DNA of 64,000 nt from Schistosoma haematobium (Eukaryota > Platyhelminthes > Trematoda > Strigeidida > Schistosomatidae): assembly GCF_000699445.3 (NCBI RefSeq), contig NC_067197.1, positions 25,589,809-25,653,808 on the forward strand, written 5' to 3'. Position 1 is the first letter of the stretch. The number at the start of each line of letters is the position of its first letter. Position numbers and translations under genes: made by a program. Below the pieces are notes generated by a model. It had not been told where the DNA came from. It was given only the letters and a program-made list of their open reading frames with translations, and searched no databases. This document shows, one piece after another, positions 11,776 to 23,253 of this stretch.

Positions 11776-12044
11776 ACTTGCCTGAATCCTCGGTTTGCTT
11801 CCTGGCGAAAACAAAATACTTAACGATAGTTTCCTGTCATACAGTTAAACTTTGTTTCATTTATTTATTCAGCAATTCATTTTTTTACATCATAGGCTAA
11901 TAAACAGACGTGGAATATGTTCAGTTTACTATATTCGTTAGTAAAAAGGACAACAGGGAAATAATATGGTCATAAAGTTATTAGATAGAAACTCTAGAAA
12001 ACACGTTGGTTAAACGGTCGGCTAATACTCTCTGATGTTGGTAG

Positions 12045-12550
12045 GATAATGGCTTTTATTTTTATTTCAACACATAGATAATGGTACAAAGAGGCACCAA
12101 ATACATGTGCTCCACACAAATCTCATTCAATATGTGTGAGGGCTATGATACTGCCCGGGTGCCCAAACCGAAGCAGGTGGTTTTCTTAAGGGGCCACTCC
12201 CCGAGCCTTTGACCTAATGGTCTGATCCACAAGGCAGTGGAGCATCGTAAGGAGATGCAGTCCCATGGAAGCCGGTGACCAGCAATTGGTTCATACGCCA
12301 TTTGTTCCCGCAGGATACTGGAGCCCATGTGCACCATTGGTTTTGAATCCGGTTAAAGCGCCGGACATTCGCTTTTCGTCCTCTCATTTTCGTAAACAAC
12401 ACCCCCGCCACGAGAAGGCAATGTTCGAGTTTACAAGCCAAATAACTTATTTGTTGCCACTTCCTCGCATAGACCACCGAAGGCTTTTTAAAGCTCAAAC
12501 AACTCGCATGTCTCCCAGTTTTATGCTTATAAGTCAAGTAGCGACTTGAA
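12045..12550 (-). repeat. GC-richer dispersed-repeat island, class unresolved
   Basis: The composition jumps here compared with both flanks, with CpG- and GC-rich blocks (12,150-12,420). Read on the minus strand the island ends at about 12,045 with a GTGTTGAAATAAAAATAAAA tail, which looks like the 3' tail of a non-LTR element. The longest frames (up to 107 codons on the minus strand) show no domain I know. I believe it is a high-copy schistosome repeat, but this is recognition only. Confidence 0.45.
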
Positions 12551-12864
12551 AATGAAGGACTTATGTTTTGCTTTATTTGTATTATCTGATAATCGTAATA
12601 TCATTATTTGGATGATTTTCTGCATCCGTCTCATTAATTTTACATTTAAAGTGATCGGTTTTGTAACCAAGTAATCTAAATTTCGTGTATATTCTGTCGT
12701 TTAAACCTCCTATTGTGGACAGTAAAATGTTGCTTTAATATTCAGGCTGAGCACATTGTTCTGTCAGTTTAAATTACTGAGTCTAAATATGATCCGTCTT
12801 CATGTATAGTGTGATTTTTTTAAACACAGATTATTTTTGCACAGATCTATGTTATTTTTTGGTC

Positions 12865-15800
12865 ATGTCTTCCAGAACGTATGTGCTCAGTCGGCTAATA
12901 AAATGCCTTCGTTATAAAAGTCTCATTCCATGTCAAAGATATTCTTGTTCAAGTGCGAATTTGTCAAACCAAGATCCTACTTCTGATCCAGACAAGTTAA
13001 CGGAGTTTTTGAATAAGGCTGAGCGTTCAACAACTGAGGATAAAAATTTCTCTGATAATAGCCAAAATTCTGTATACAAGACGAATGATGATTCAAAATC
13101 AGACGTTGGTCCGACTTCAATTTCCAATTTTCAGGAAAATTCTAGTAAAAAGGTATATTCTGTATAGTCAGTTATTGGATTTTCGTTTTATTTTAGGATG
13201 AGTTTGAAGAGAAAAGAGCTGTGTCTTCATTTTCATTTGTTCCATGGACAATGAGTTTATTTCTAAAGGAGATGGATATTTCAAAGTTGCTTTCTGAACG
13301 TTCAAAAAGTTCAGAAAAGTCTTTTCATACTTTATTGCGCTATAGTCCATTTATTCAGCTTGGGGATTTCAGGTCTCGTGAGGTGAGTTTGTATACTTTT
13401 GCTTATGTCATCTAAATCCTGAGTCAAGTATCGATCCTAACTTTTTATTCTATTTTATTTGTTCCCTTTAAAACGTATTTATCATGATTGGACTTCAAAC
13501 ACGGTTGGTGTTATTTCTTCTCAGTTACTTCTCTTCTGGTTGATTTCCTCCCTTGTAATTCTGAAATAAGTTGTAGCAAGTTGGTCCGATACACATCTGT
13601 GCCAGGTTCTACGCTGTGTATAAGTGACTGGAAACTAGATTCGGCTAGACTATAGTGGAATATCCACATACTCTAGTCAAGAAATGGTTATAATGACCAA
13701 ATATAATACTGTCATTTTGCTGTTAGGTACACAACACTCTGGATTGGATATAACAAAGAATAGTTAAAGTATAGTTTGGCCAAATGTCTGCTGAAGGATA
13801 ATAGGTACTTGTGGGTGTTGAGAATAACGAAGACTGAAAGCACATGTTTAATGTGTGATAAATGTAAGATATATCAGAACAATTGTCCAAAAAATCGTAA
13901 GAGTTGATATCATTATCGCTAAATTGAACCCATTTTCGCTGACATTAGCCATTTTGTAAGTGATATTTAGGAACATTTCAGTTAACTGTCCAGCTACAAC
14001 TCGGATAGTGCGTCACTACTTATAAACTTAGATTTTAAAGATCGGGATGGTTTAAGTTAACTATGTTTAAAGATTGTAGTTCAGTACCAATAATCGAATC
14101 ATTTTAGGTTCCAGACAGATGACGAGAGTCAGATGTAAATTGATCGGGTTTCGAAGGTTCGTCGATCACTTTGTTTCATAACAACGAACGAATTTGGTGA
14201 TTATGGAAGAGTAATCATTGCGATTTACAAGTTGTTTAAAATATGTTATCGATGATCTTCAACAGAATGCGTGGGTTAGAATGAATGGCCACGTAAAGTA
14301 GTTCGATTTGTGATCATTTTGGATGCTTCGTTACTCCATCAAGTTCTAAAACGAAGAAACATAGTCATAAGGTACTTACTCTGACCACATTTCTCAATAT
14401 AAAGGCGGCATTCGGCAGGAGAAATAGAGTTCTTCAACAGTGTCTAACATTAATTGAAGTTATGGGGGGGGGTGCGGTACACTGTTGTTTTTGTCGAATA
14501 TAGCTCATACGCCCCCAAAGCAACTGAGAGATATCATACAAGTTACCACTTTTGTGACTGTAAAACATGCTACATGAAAGTCGGAGAAATTCGTAGGTTG
14601 AAGGTTTCTGATCATAAGCGTCTTCACAGCACTGTTCGCGTGGAATTACAGATTGAGCAATGTTGTGGCTAGACATAGGGTACTTAGCAGATGTAGCAAA
14701 TCAGTTGATGAGTTATTAAGTCTTCGTCAACTGATGTGGTTAGGACATGTGTTAGTATGCCTAACCATCACCTACTTTGAGTGATACTTGTTAGTACAGA
14801 AGTAGGCTGTAAGAAAGTTAGGGGCGGCCAAATGAAAACGTGGCATCGGTTAGTCCATGACTTCATTGACTATTGGCCTGAGTTATGCTGATAAATCCAG
14901 ACTGTCTGATTGGGGTCCACATGATAATTGCAATCATTGTTTGAAGAGTTTGAGTTCGGTTTCAAATTCCAACATCTCTTCATGCATACCTTTCCACTCA
15001 GCCTTTTCAAAGGGTACTCCTTAGGTTTAGCATTTCCGTTTGTCATTCTTATCACACTACTTCTATCTGTTTTGTGATTTCCATTTCGTCGTGCAAATGT
15101 AGTACGATAACTTGGGCCTGTGTAGATTTGTGCCAGGCTTTATGTTGATGGTTTCTGTCTGTTTGTCTGGCTACAACGGGTGATGTCTAATTTTGTGTGC
15201 TATTTTCATATCTGTTCAGATTTTTTATCTCCGGTCTTGTGAAAAAGCATTTTTCGCCCGTAACCCCAAATTTATTTCACTGGATTATATTCCTTGAATA
15301 ACATCTTCAAACCCTAATGTTTCTGATTACTGTTTATACTCTTACTACCTCTACCACTACGGAATTTGAATCGACAACTGCACTTCTGTGCTCATATGGT
15401 TTGGCAACTCGAACTGATGTACGTACGTAAGAAGTTCTACGTTGTTACTGACTGACTGAACTCCTCTTGTTATCACTGACTGGGCGATCACATTAGAGTA
15501 TACCGATAAAGACGCTTATAAGACATGTTTTATGAACATTTCAAGCTAAATTCTCATTATGTTTCAAGTCCATTCCACTACTCCTACCACCACGGTATCG
15601 TTCAAATACTGGTGCAGTTTTTGATTTCATATTTGTTTGGGATGTTTGTTGTGTATTTCACCGAATGAATGTTGTTTTTATAAAGAAAACACTATTAGAT
15701 TAACGATAATTGATCATTGACATGTTCAAATTATTGTTTATCTGCAGCGGAATCACTGCGTGAGCTTGTTCTGTATAATGATGGTCAATATCCATTGATA

Positions 15801-16437
15801 TTACGTAATTTCTCAATCTGACTCTAAATAGTAAATATTTTGTTTTAAATCACCGCAATTTGTATGTATTCACTGGGGTTACTATGACTTTAAGCTGTTT
15901 TAGTAGTAACCTATACTTCTTAGTCACGTTAGCGTTTCGTAGCACACTACGTAACATGAACTTTCCTTATCATAGTAAATCCATTTGGTAAGGACATATT
16001 AAAAATTTGTATCTTATTTTATGTATTTTTGTCTTTTTTGGTTGTAAATTTCTCTTGTAGTATTTTAGGTTTTTATTCTCTTTGTTTAGCTAATTGGTGT
16101 TGTTATTGACAACGTGGATGACACTGATCTTTACATAGATTTTGGTGGGAAATTTCACTGTGTTTGTCATCAACCGGCTAACCAATTTTATCCACGTGGA
16201 AGCTTAGTGCGTATACGCTTAAAAAATCCAGAGTTAACAGACAAATTTATGGTAAACACTAAAGGCGTTTCAATTTTTGAAGCAGATGCTGTACTTCTAG
16301 GACCGTACAAAGGCCGGCTTGTTAAGACTATACCTGAAGAAGAAAAAATGATAACAACAAGTGCAGATGGTGTTAAAAAACAGCGTCCCTCTACAGATGA
16401 AGATAGTGTGGCCTTGGAACATTGGCGCCTCAAATAG
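12865..16437 (+). CDS. MRPS28: Mitochondrial ribosomal protein S28 (bS1m), three exons
   Basis: Exons are 12,865-13,152, 13,197-13,382 and 16,090-16,437, all joined in phase 0 with GT-AG borders (gtatat...ttttag; gtgagt...gtttag). The spliced protein has 273 residues. The diagnostic part is in exons 2-3: SFHTLLRYSPFIQLGD, then VVIDNVDDTDLYIDFGGKFHCVC, a KGxxV-like RGSLVRIRL, and FEADAVLLGP. This is the conserved core of MRPS28, a component of the small mitochondrial ribosomal subunit. The N-terminus (SSRTYVLSRLIKCLRYKS) is basic and Ser/Arg-rich like a mitochondrial targeting peptide, which supports the ATG at 12,865 over an in-frame ATG at 12,802 that would begin with a hydrophobic acidic stretch. 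Residues 35-100 are a Ser/Asp-rich linker absent from the shorter vertebrate protein (about 187 residues). Intron 1 is 44 bp and intron 2 is 2,707 bp. Confidence 0.92.
13383..16089 (+). other. Large intron 2 of the MRPS28 gene
   Basis: The intron contains two copies of a short dispersed motif (about 13,571-13,640 and 15,106-15,170), a seven-base G run near 14,465 and a decayed RTE fragment (14,455-15,175). The remainder has no coding potential that I can see. Confidence 0.8.
14455..15175 (+). mobile_element. Decayed RTE-type LINE fragment inside MRPS28 intron 2
   Basis: In shifting frames the sequence translates to pieces of an RTE reverse-transcriptase C-terminus: GEIRRLKVSDHKRLHS, then LRQLMWLGHVL at about 14,705-14,750, KVRGGQMKTWHRL at about 14,815-14,855, and SRLSDWGPHD near 14,895-14,925. 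These match the order of the better-preserved copy at 10,985-11,544. Several stops and frame changes show that it is dead. The tail (about 15,106-15,170) shares a motif with 13,571-13,640 and 18,035-18,115. Confidence 0.6.
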
Positions 16438-17394
16438 CATTTTGTGTAATACTTTTCCTTTTGTATATACATGTTGTCTAGACTAAGTTAGCCAATCATG
16501 TAATTTCGCCATTGTATAAATGAACTAGTTAACCTTTGACAAGATTCTTTTGATGGGACTGTTTTAGTTTTTCACTCCGTTTAAACACCATTTACTTTTC
16601 ACACAGTACACTCATAATATGCACCTCATTTAATAAAATATATTCCCAAACAATGCATCTGTAAAATAATAGTCATTTGTGCTAGATTTCCTGTGATGTT
16701 GGATTACACCTTGTTGTTAGATTTTAGTTTTGTTGGTTCAATTAGTAGTGGACAATCGTCGAATAAAATATGCCGAATGAACAGGTTCTCAAAGGGCTCG
16801 GCTTTTTGATGTCTTATGATATCATTGATCAACATGGAATCGACCTCGCAAGCTAAATTAGAGAACCGAGACCTCTTGAAGCTAAGACATGCAAGATATA
16901 AAAGTTTCCGTCGAACGTTAGGTGTAACTATTGGCCGTATGTCGGTGCATTACTAAGTTTCCGTAACTTAGTATTGAACAGTATGTTATTTATGATAGTT
17001 GACATGGCCATTCTGTGTAAGAAGTACAGCCGATGCACATCTATATTTTTTGTCAGGTTGACAGATATTAATGCATTTTGATCCTGTAACTGGTTGCTAT
17101 ACCAAGTCTAATTATGACTGGATTTAGCTTAAACTAGTCCTTTTACGATTATTATTCTTCATAGATATTGCTTCTCTCTACTATGTATCGTATTCAGAAA
17201 AGCACATACGGTATACATATCAATGTATAATTATCGACATAACAAAACAATTCTCCACAGTCTACAACCTGTGGTTCATCAAATAATGATGGAGAGGAAT
17301 AGGTTTATTCAAACAATAATAATAAAAGAGAACTACAACATATATTATAGAGCAGAAAACAATATAGGGTCTATTAAATGTTCATATAAGCAAA
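16438..17394. other. 3' flank of MRPS28 and intergenic DNA
   Basis: An AATAAA at 16,632-16,637, about 195 bp after the MRPS28 stop, is a good candidate polyadenylation signal; a second AATAAA lies at about 16,763. Beyond that no gene or repeat is recognised up to the RTE copy. Confidence 0.5.
16632..16637 (+). terminator. Candidate polyadenylation signal of MRPS28
   Basis: This is a canonical AATAAA hexamer about 195 bp past the stop codon, in T-rich 3' UTR-like sequence. It is a prediction from position only. Confidence 0.5.
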
Positions 17395-18840
17395 TTACTC
17401 ACGCCTATTACTCCTCATGGTACATAGGATACTGACCCAGAATCTCCAACCAACTCTGTCATGGGCTCTCCTTTCCATTTGTATTCAAGTGCTATTCATT
17501 CTTTCGATGTTTGCCTCCAATTTCCAGCTCAATATGTCCTTGAGTCTGTCTCTTCCTTTTTCCTTCAGGATTGCAAGTTAGCGCTTGCCTCGTGCTGCAG
17601 TTTGATGATGTCCGTAGTATGACCTATCCGTCCCCAGCATCTTTTCCTTATTCCTTCCTCAGCTATAGTCTGGTTTCTTCTATACCAGAATACTGATGGT
17701 GTCTGGCCAACAGATCTGGTGTATCTTGCATAGACAACTATTGGTAAATACCTGTACCATTTTGATGATGGTTGTGTAGTTGCTATACAAGTTTCAGCCC
17801 CGTACAGCAAAACTGTCTTGACATTTGTATTGAATATTCTGACTTTGATGTTGGCTGATAGTTGTTTTTAGTTCCAGATGTTCTTCACCTGTAGGAATGG
17901 TGCCGTTGTTTTGCCAATTCGTGTCTTCATACTCTCATTAACCCTCCTTGTTTATCCTTATACACAATCTTTCTTTTATATATTACTACAACTGAATTAT
18001 CTAGATCTATGAATTTGGTGTTCATCTTGTTGTGCTAATGAGGTGTGGCAATTTGGACCGATGCATATATGTGCCTGGTCATACGTCGTAGCTGACTAAC
18101 TATCAACGATGCTTCCCATATACGTATAGGTTTCCGCCTCTTTCAGAGCTTCTCCATCAAGTGTGAATTGGTTGGGGTTGACTGTGTCACATGTGAAGAC
18201 CTTTCTGTTTTTTCCCTTGTTAATGTTGAAACTTGCTGGTGCTAAACTGTCTGTTTTCACGTGGATTTGTTGCTGTGTACGGGATAGAGGGACTAGGCGA
18301 TCTGCGAAGTCCAAACTGTCTAGCCGCATGCAAGCTGTCCATTGTTTTGAGTGCTTTTTCGGAAATATGGAAATCTTCATAGTCATGTTAACCACTTGAA
18401 AGAAGAGAAAAGGTAAGAACAGTCAGCCTTGTCTAGCACTGACTTACACCCGGTAAGCATCTGTGAGCTGCCCTCCATGCATGACTTTTTTGTGTAGTGC
18501 ATCATAAGAATTCCGTATGATGTTGACGATCTCAGGTACATGATACTGTTGAAGAAGGTTGCATAAGGTTATCCTATCCACGCTGTCAAATGCGTTCTCA
18601 TGGTCAAGGAAGTTGATGTATAGTGATGAGGTCTATTCCGTTGTTTGTTCAACAATGAACCGTTTGTTGCAATGTAGTCGGTACATAATCGATCCTTACG
18701 AAAGCCAGCCTGTTGATCTCGATGCTGTTGGCCTTCTGAGTCTTCCATTCGGTTCAGTAACACTATCGCTAACTTTGCTTGGTACTCATAGTGATGTGAT
18801 GTCTGTGAAGTTCTCACGCTTACTAGGATATCAGGAAATA
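17395..18840 (-). mobile_element. Decayed RTE-type LINE copy, minus strand
   Basis: Read on the minus strand from high to low coordinates, three fragments appear in the order of an RTE reverse transcriptase: RDQQAGFRKDRLCTDYIAT (about 18,660-18,740); LDSLDFADRL...LSRTQQQIHVKT, with ADR in place of the catalytic ADD, plus ITLDGE-like FTLDGEALKEAETYTYMGSI (18,100-18,330); and LLYGAET...EEGIRKRCWGRIGHT (17,600-17,810). Frameshifts, stops and missing segments between the fragments show long decay. The piece at 18,035-18,115 interrupts the coding order and matches a motif found elsewhere in the window. The element is not the same subfamily as the copy at 10,985. Confidence 0.75.
18035..18115 (+). 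repeat. Short dispersed motif, third copy in the window
   Basis: The block containing TTGGACCGATGCATATATGT and GCCTGGTCATACGTCGTAGC has decayed relatives at 13,571-13,640 and 15,106-15,170 (shared TTGG-CC-AT....TGTGCC-GG). One of these sits at the end of an RTE fragment, so the motif may belong to an RTE 3' UTR. Confidence 0.45.
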
Positions 18841-18849
18841 TCGTGAATA

Positions 18850-21800
18850 AATTCGACCGCAGATCAACTGTCCCGAATAAAACATTTCAAAGAGATGATG
18901 CATATAAAGAAGAACAGACCATAGAAAGCCAAAAGATACTATTGAAATTGGAAGAGAGATTTGGAATATCAAACTCGGATTATACATAGATGACATAAAT
19001 AGTTGATTATGACACTTAACCATCACACATTGCTGTTCAAACGACATAAATAGCTGAATATAACAAGCTACTTACTAGTAATAGGTAGTATCATCACAAT
19101 CAAGTTAAAATGAAATTAGACAATGATGAGCATTAATTCTTCATGCAAAGATACTAAGATAAAGGGGATGTCAGTACAAACCTTATAAATTTTATAAATA
19201 GTCAGTGGTTGAGGGGAAGTTACTCGTATTTATCTTGAATCACATCGCATTTCACAGCCATTTTTCTTCACAGACTAAAATCAATATGCAAAATATTGGA
19301 AACTATCGAGTAATCAACATCTGTCTCAACCTAGTAGTATGGCGTATCGCGATGAAAGAGCAAGTGAGGACGAATGAAGCTGAAAAGTTACGTAATAGTA
19401 CACTTTGTATGTTGTCTTGTAAGTATATATGTAAGCCATTCGACTGGTTGTCTTGAGATTAGTGGATTCAGTGAGTTTTGTTTTTGTGAACCTATTTAGG
19501 ATAATTGATTGTAAACACCGTCTTATGTCAGTTTACGAGCCTCTGTTCAAGCCATCTATGTTGATACGTTTTCTGGTAACGCATCATCCATGTAAATACT
19601 GAACACTAGCGTAAAGGTAGATTTTCCTTTCAAATGTACCTCTGTACTAACAAGCTGTCGAAATTATATGGATACGCAAACATACTGATAATTAAGTTGT
19701 GGATAGTTGCTACTTTACAGTTCAGATGAACCACCCCATCTGACTGTGGAAATGGAAAACATACTGCTGGATGCTTCAAGTTAACATTTCTCACATCCAT
19801 GGGATATATATATATATCCAGTAATCGTACTTATTACTGGTATCGAGTGAAAAAGAGTCTCGAATAATCCGTAATACTGTATGTAATTAATAAAACAGAA
19901 ATCCCCATATTGCTTCGAATCATATTCTAGTAGTCACAAACTGACCAGTTTTTGAAGGGAGATGATCGTGAACACACACACACAATTTATATTAAAACAT
20001 TAAGAAGGGGAGGTAATTATCTACTAAACATTTGTCACTTAACATGAATACCAAATACTGTTCAAATAGTAGTTGCACTACATCTGTCTTTATTATTTGC
20101 ATATCAATAGAAGTTCAAGATTTATTTTGAAAATGATCTAACAGTGGTCCATCATTTATCACTAAGGTCTAACGATGAAGTTGTGAGTGTTTTATTGGGT
20201 AAGACTTTCAGATCAATTAATGAGACTAGGTTGAGAAGGTTGGTCGAGTGAGGTAGTCGAGTTATTTTCTCTATAAACCCATAAGTTTCAATACGGTTCT
20301 GTTTACTGCTGGCTTACTTTGTGATAGAGGAGTGGATTGTGAACCTGTCTCTATCATGTTGAGTATAGTCTCTATGGGTTGGACACCTTTTTCGCAGGGT
20401 TTTACGACTTAAAGACTTGGATGATTACCAGACATTGCGAACAATAATAATTTCCTATCACATTTGAAATGAACAAATCTCATAGAGTGGAGTTAATTTC
20501 GGTTGTGTTCTATCTGATTCTGTAGTTTTCAATATTTTCCATACATCCACCATTTTGTATCCCATGATTATCCCATTTCTGTTGCGTCACAAGAGTGTTG
20601 TTTCGTTTGTGTGATAACCTTCTTTGCGTCCTACTATATCGCATTTTTTGTGTCAGATAAAACGCCGAGATCAAAAGGGTATTTAATGTTTGACATTAAA
20701 TTTAATTTGTCAAGGAATAATCTGCTTCACTGTTTGTATACTATACTAGCTGATTAGACACTTTATCAATATTTATTCTAATCAATACACTGGAATGTCA
20801 AGCATGAAGTAGTTCTATAATAGAAATGTTTTTGCAATTTCCTAATGAGTAAAAAGAATTTCAATTTCTGACGTTTTATTACTCAGTGTAAGCTACTCCT
20901 TCAGAGAATAAATAAGTAAACCAATGAAACTGACCCAACCTTGAATAGTATAAAGTAATAAAACAAAAATATCCAGTACAATTAATTAAAAATAGGTTTG
21001 ATCAAGTCATTGTCATGTCATTCTTATCAAGGTGATTTATGTGAGACATGTTTGTTGACACACATTTGTATGAATGTGTATGTCAATGGATTAAGAATAT
21101 GATGTTTGTGATGTGTAAGGATAGAGTTGAATTTTTATGTGTGATAATGGTGTGAAACATGAATGGAATCAGATGTGGTTGCTTGGATAGTTAGTCCGAG
21201 TTAAAAGGATGATAAGGCCTTCTTTTCTATTGAGGGTAATATGATTTAGCAAGATAAAGAGAGTTTCAGCTACTAGCCTTTTTTAATTGAAAAAAAAAAG
21301 CCTTTTTATACTATTTTGGTAGTTTTATTATCGAATTGATAGTTATGGAATGTGTCATGGAATTTTTATGCCGATTTAGTTTAGTTTTTTAAGTTCTACA
21401 GGATTATTAGGTGATTTTTTATATAGATTCGATACTCTTTGGATCATGTCAAGATTTAACGAGATGTGTTGGTTTTCGATAGATGGTTAGATATGTGAAT
21501 GATACTTTTGTTATCATAAAAAAGACTTACCTACTATCTTTTTCTAAACTGATCAATAGACTACCATTCCACATTAAATTCACTTCAAAAAGTAAAAATA
21601 AATACGGTGGGCTGGCATTTTTAGATTGTTTAGTTAAGAAAAATTGAAATGGAACTCTAAATCTAACCATTTACAGCAAATCAACAGACTCAAATCGGTA
21701 TATTGACTTCAAATCAGCATATTCATTTAGTGCAAAAATCTCTTTGGACCCAAATTTTTTCAGAAAAGCATACAAGATTATTACATCTGAAGAGGGTACA

Positions 21801-22060
21801 CGAAATAAACAAACGCATATAATTAACATCTTATAACTTAATAACTTTCCTATGAAGACTACTAAAAGTACAATAAAACGAGACATTTTACTGCTAAACA
21901 ATAATCCGAAGGAAATACTATGGATTAGTACTGTAGTTTTATCATCCCGCCACGGTACAACAGAACTCTAAAGAGCCTCATGCACAACGCAATGAAATCA
22001 TACTACAAAGTCACTAACATCCTCTTACAAATGCTTTAGTTCGTATAAGGGATAATACAA
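18850..22060. other. Gene-free stretch
   Basis: No gene is recognised. The only small features seen are a (TA) run at about 19,806-19,817, a (CA) run near 19,975, and short AT-rich frames up to 83 codons with no domain. Confidence 0.5.
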
Positions 22061-22064
22061 ATAA

Positions 22065-22335
22065 TAGTTTAAATTCATTTGGTATTGGGAAGATTCAAGT
22101 AAAGCAATAGTAAACTTCACCCCATTGCATAAGCAAGTGGCTATCAGGACTCAGTAACTAAGTAGATAGCGCGATGGCGTTTGGAGCGAACGGTACTGGG
22201 TTCGAGTCTCAGAGTGAACATTAAGTCTGAGATGCAGGTACATCGAAATGACGAGTCTCAAATACGACGAAACGCGCATTCTGGGTTCCACTGCTAGCCA
22301 CTATCCATCATTGCTTATAACTATATCAACATTTG
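22065..22335 (+). repeat. S-alpha-like satellite/SINE unit with decayed hammerhead
   Basis: The unit includes a tRNA-type B box (GGGTTCGAGTCTC at about 22,198-22,210) followed by a hammerhead-like block (22,240-22,300). It aligns with the minus-strand unit at 35,676-36,086. Schistosome S-alpha repeats are known to encode type I hammerhead ribozymes. In this copy the core reads ATGACGA instead of CTGANGA (C3 replaced by A at 22,248) and the cleavage triplet is ATT instead of GTC, while GAAAC at 22,269-22,273 is kept. Cleavage activity is unlikely. Confidence 0.75.
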
Positions 22336-23253
22336 TGAATTTGCTAAATTTCGTTTCTTATGTCATAATTACTTGTATGAAATTCATCAGAATCATAAAT
22401 TTTATTAGATGTATAAAGCAGTGTTCTGCAGAATAATTTATATTAGTCGATCGATCAATAAATGGCAACTGGGTGAGCTTTTACTTTGTCTTTGATTCAA
22501 TGATGAAACGTCTAAGGAAATTATGTTCATTTAAAAATGAGATGTACTTTATTTTATGGAAATTTAAGATCTACATTTTAATTTTAAAGATATAAAAATA
22601 CTGTCCGTTTACAACCACATTATTTTGTACCTGCAGATATCACATAAATCAGCTCAATTACCTATGGAAAAGAGCACTATACACTAGTGTTTTGAATGTA
22701 ATGCTAAAGTTTGAATTTCAGGAATAAAATGTAACTAGTGCAGTGATTTGATTGCTCACTTTTTTATTAGGGAATCACAAGGCTAGATGTTAAAGATGCT
22801 TGAAATCTGAAGTAGCAGATATATGTGATATACAAATTTGTTTATCTAGCCAAGCATATCTAGAGAACCTTGATCTGTGATAGAACAATTCGGTTAATCA
22901 TCCATTATACCAATCTAGGTATTCCAAAGGGAATAGTTATCAATATGCTCAGTCCATCATATCTTAAGCCGTTAACTGAGCGATATTCTTTAGGTATCTT
23001 GAAGAATGCAGTTCAGTTGAGTGATGGTGCTTCATACTTCAACAGTTCATTAATTGTCTGTATGCTAATGAATGGAATAAAGTAAGGCGAAACCAGTGAC
23101 ATTATATAAGGAAATAAATCATGTAAATTTGAATTTACTTTCAAAAGCAGCTGAATTTCAGAGAAGAAATAAAAAATAATCAACACTGAGAATATATTGG
23201 ACCAGAAATAGGTTATTATGTATTTAGTGAGAAATGAACTTCATCAAAATCAA
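22336..23253. other. 3' flank of the SLC3-type gene
   Basis: AT-rich sequence with no recognised gene. On the minus strand the 3' UTR of the SLC3-type gene should lie here; an AATAAA on that strand (TTTATT at about 22,763-22,768) is one candidate polyadenylation signal. Confidence 0.4.

Noticed and set aside
12802..12864. Upstream in-frame start for MRPS28
   Set aside because: It would place an acidic, hydrophobic stretch before the basic targeting-like sequence; the ATG at 12,865 gives a better mitochondrial presequence.
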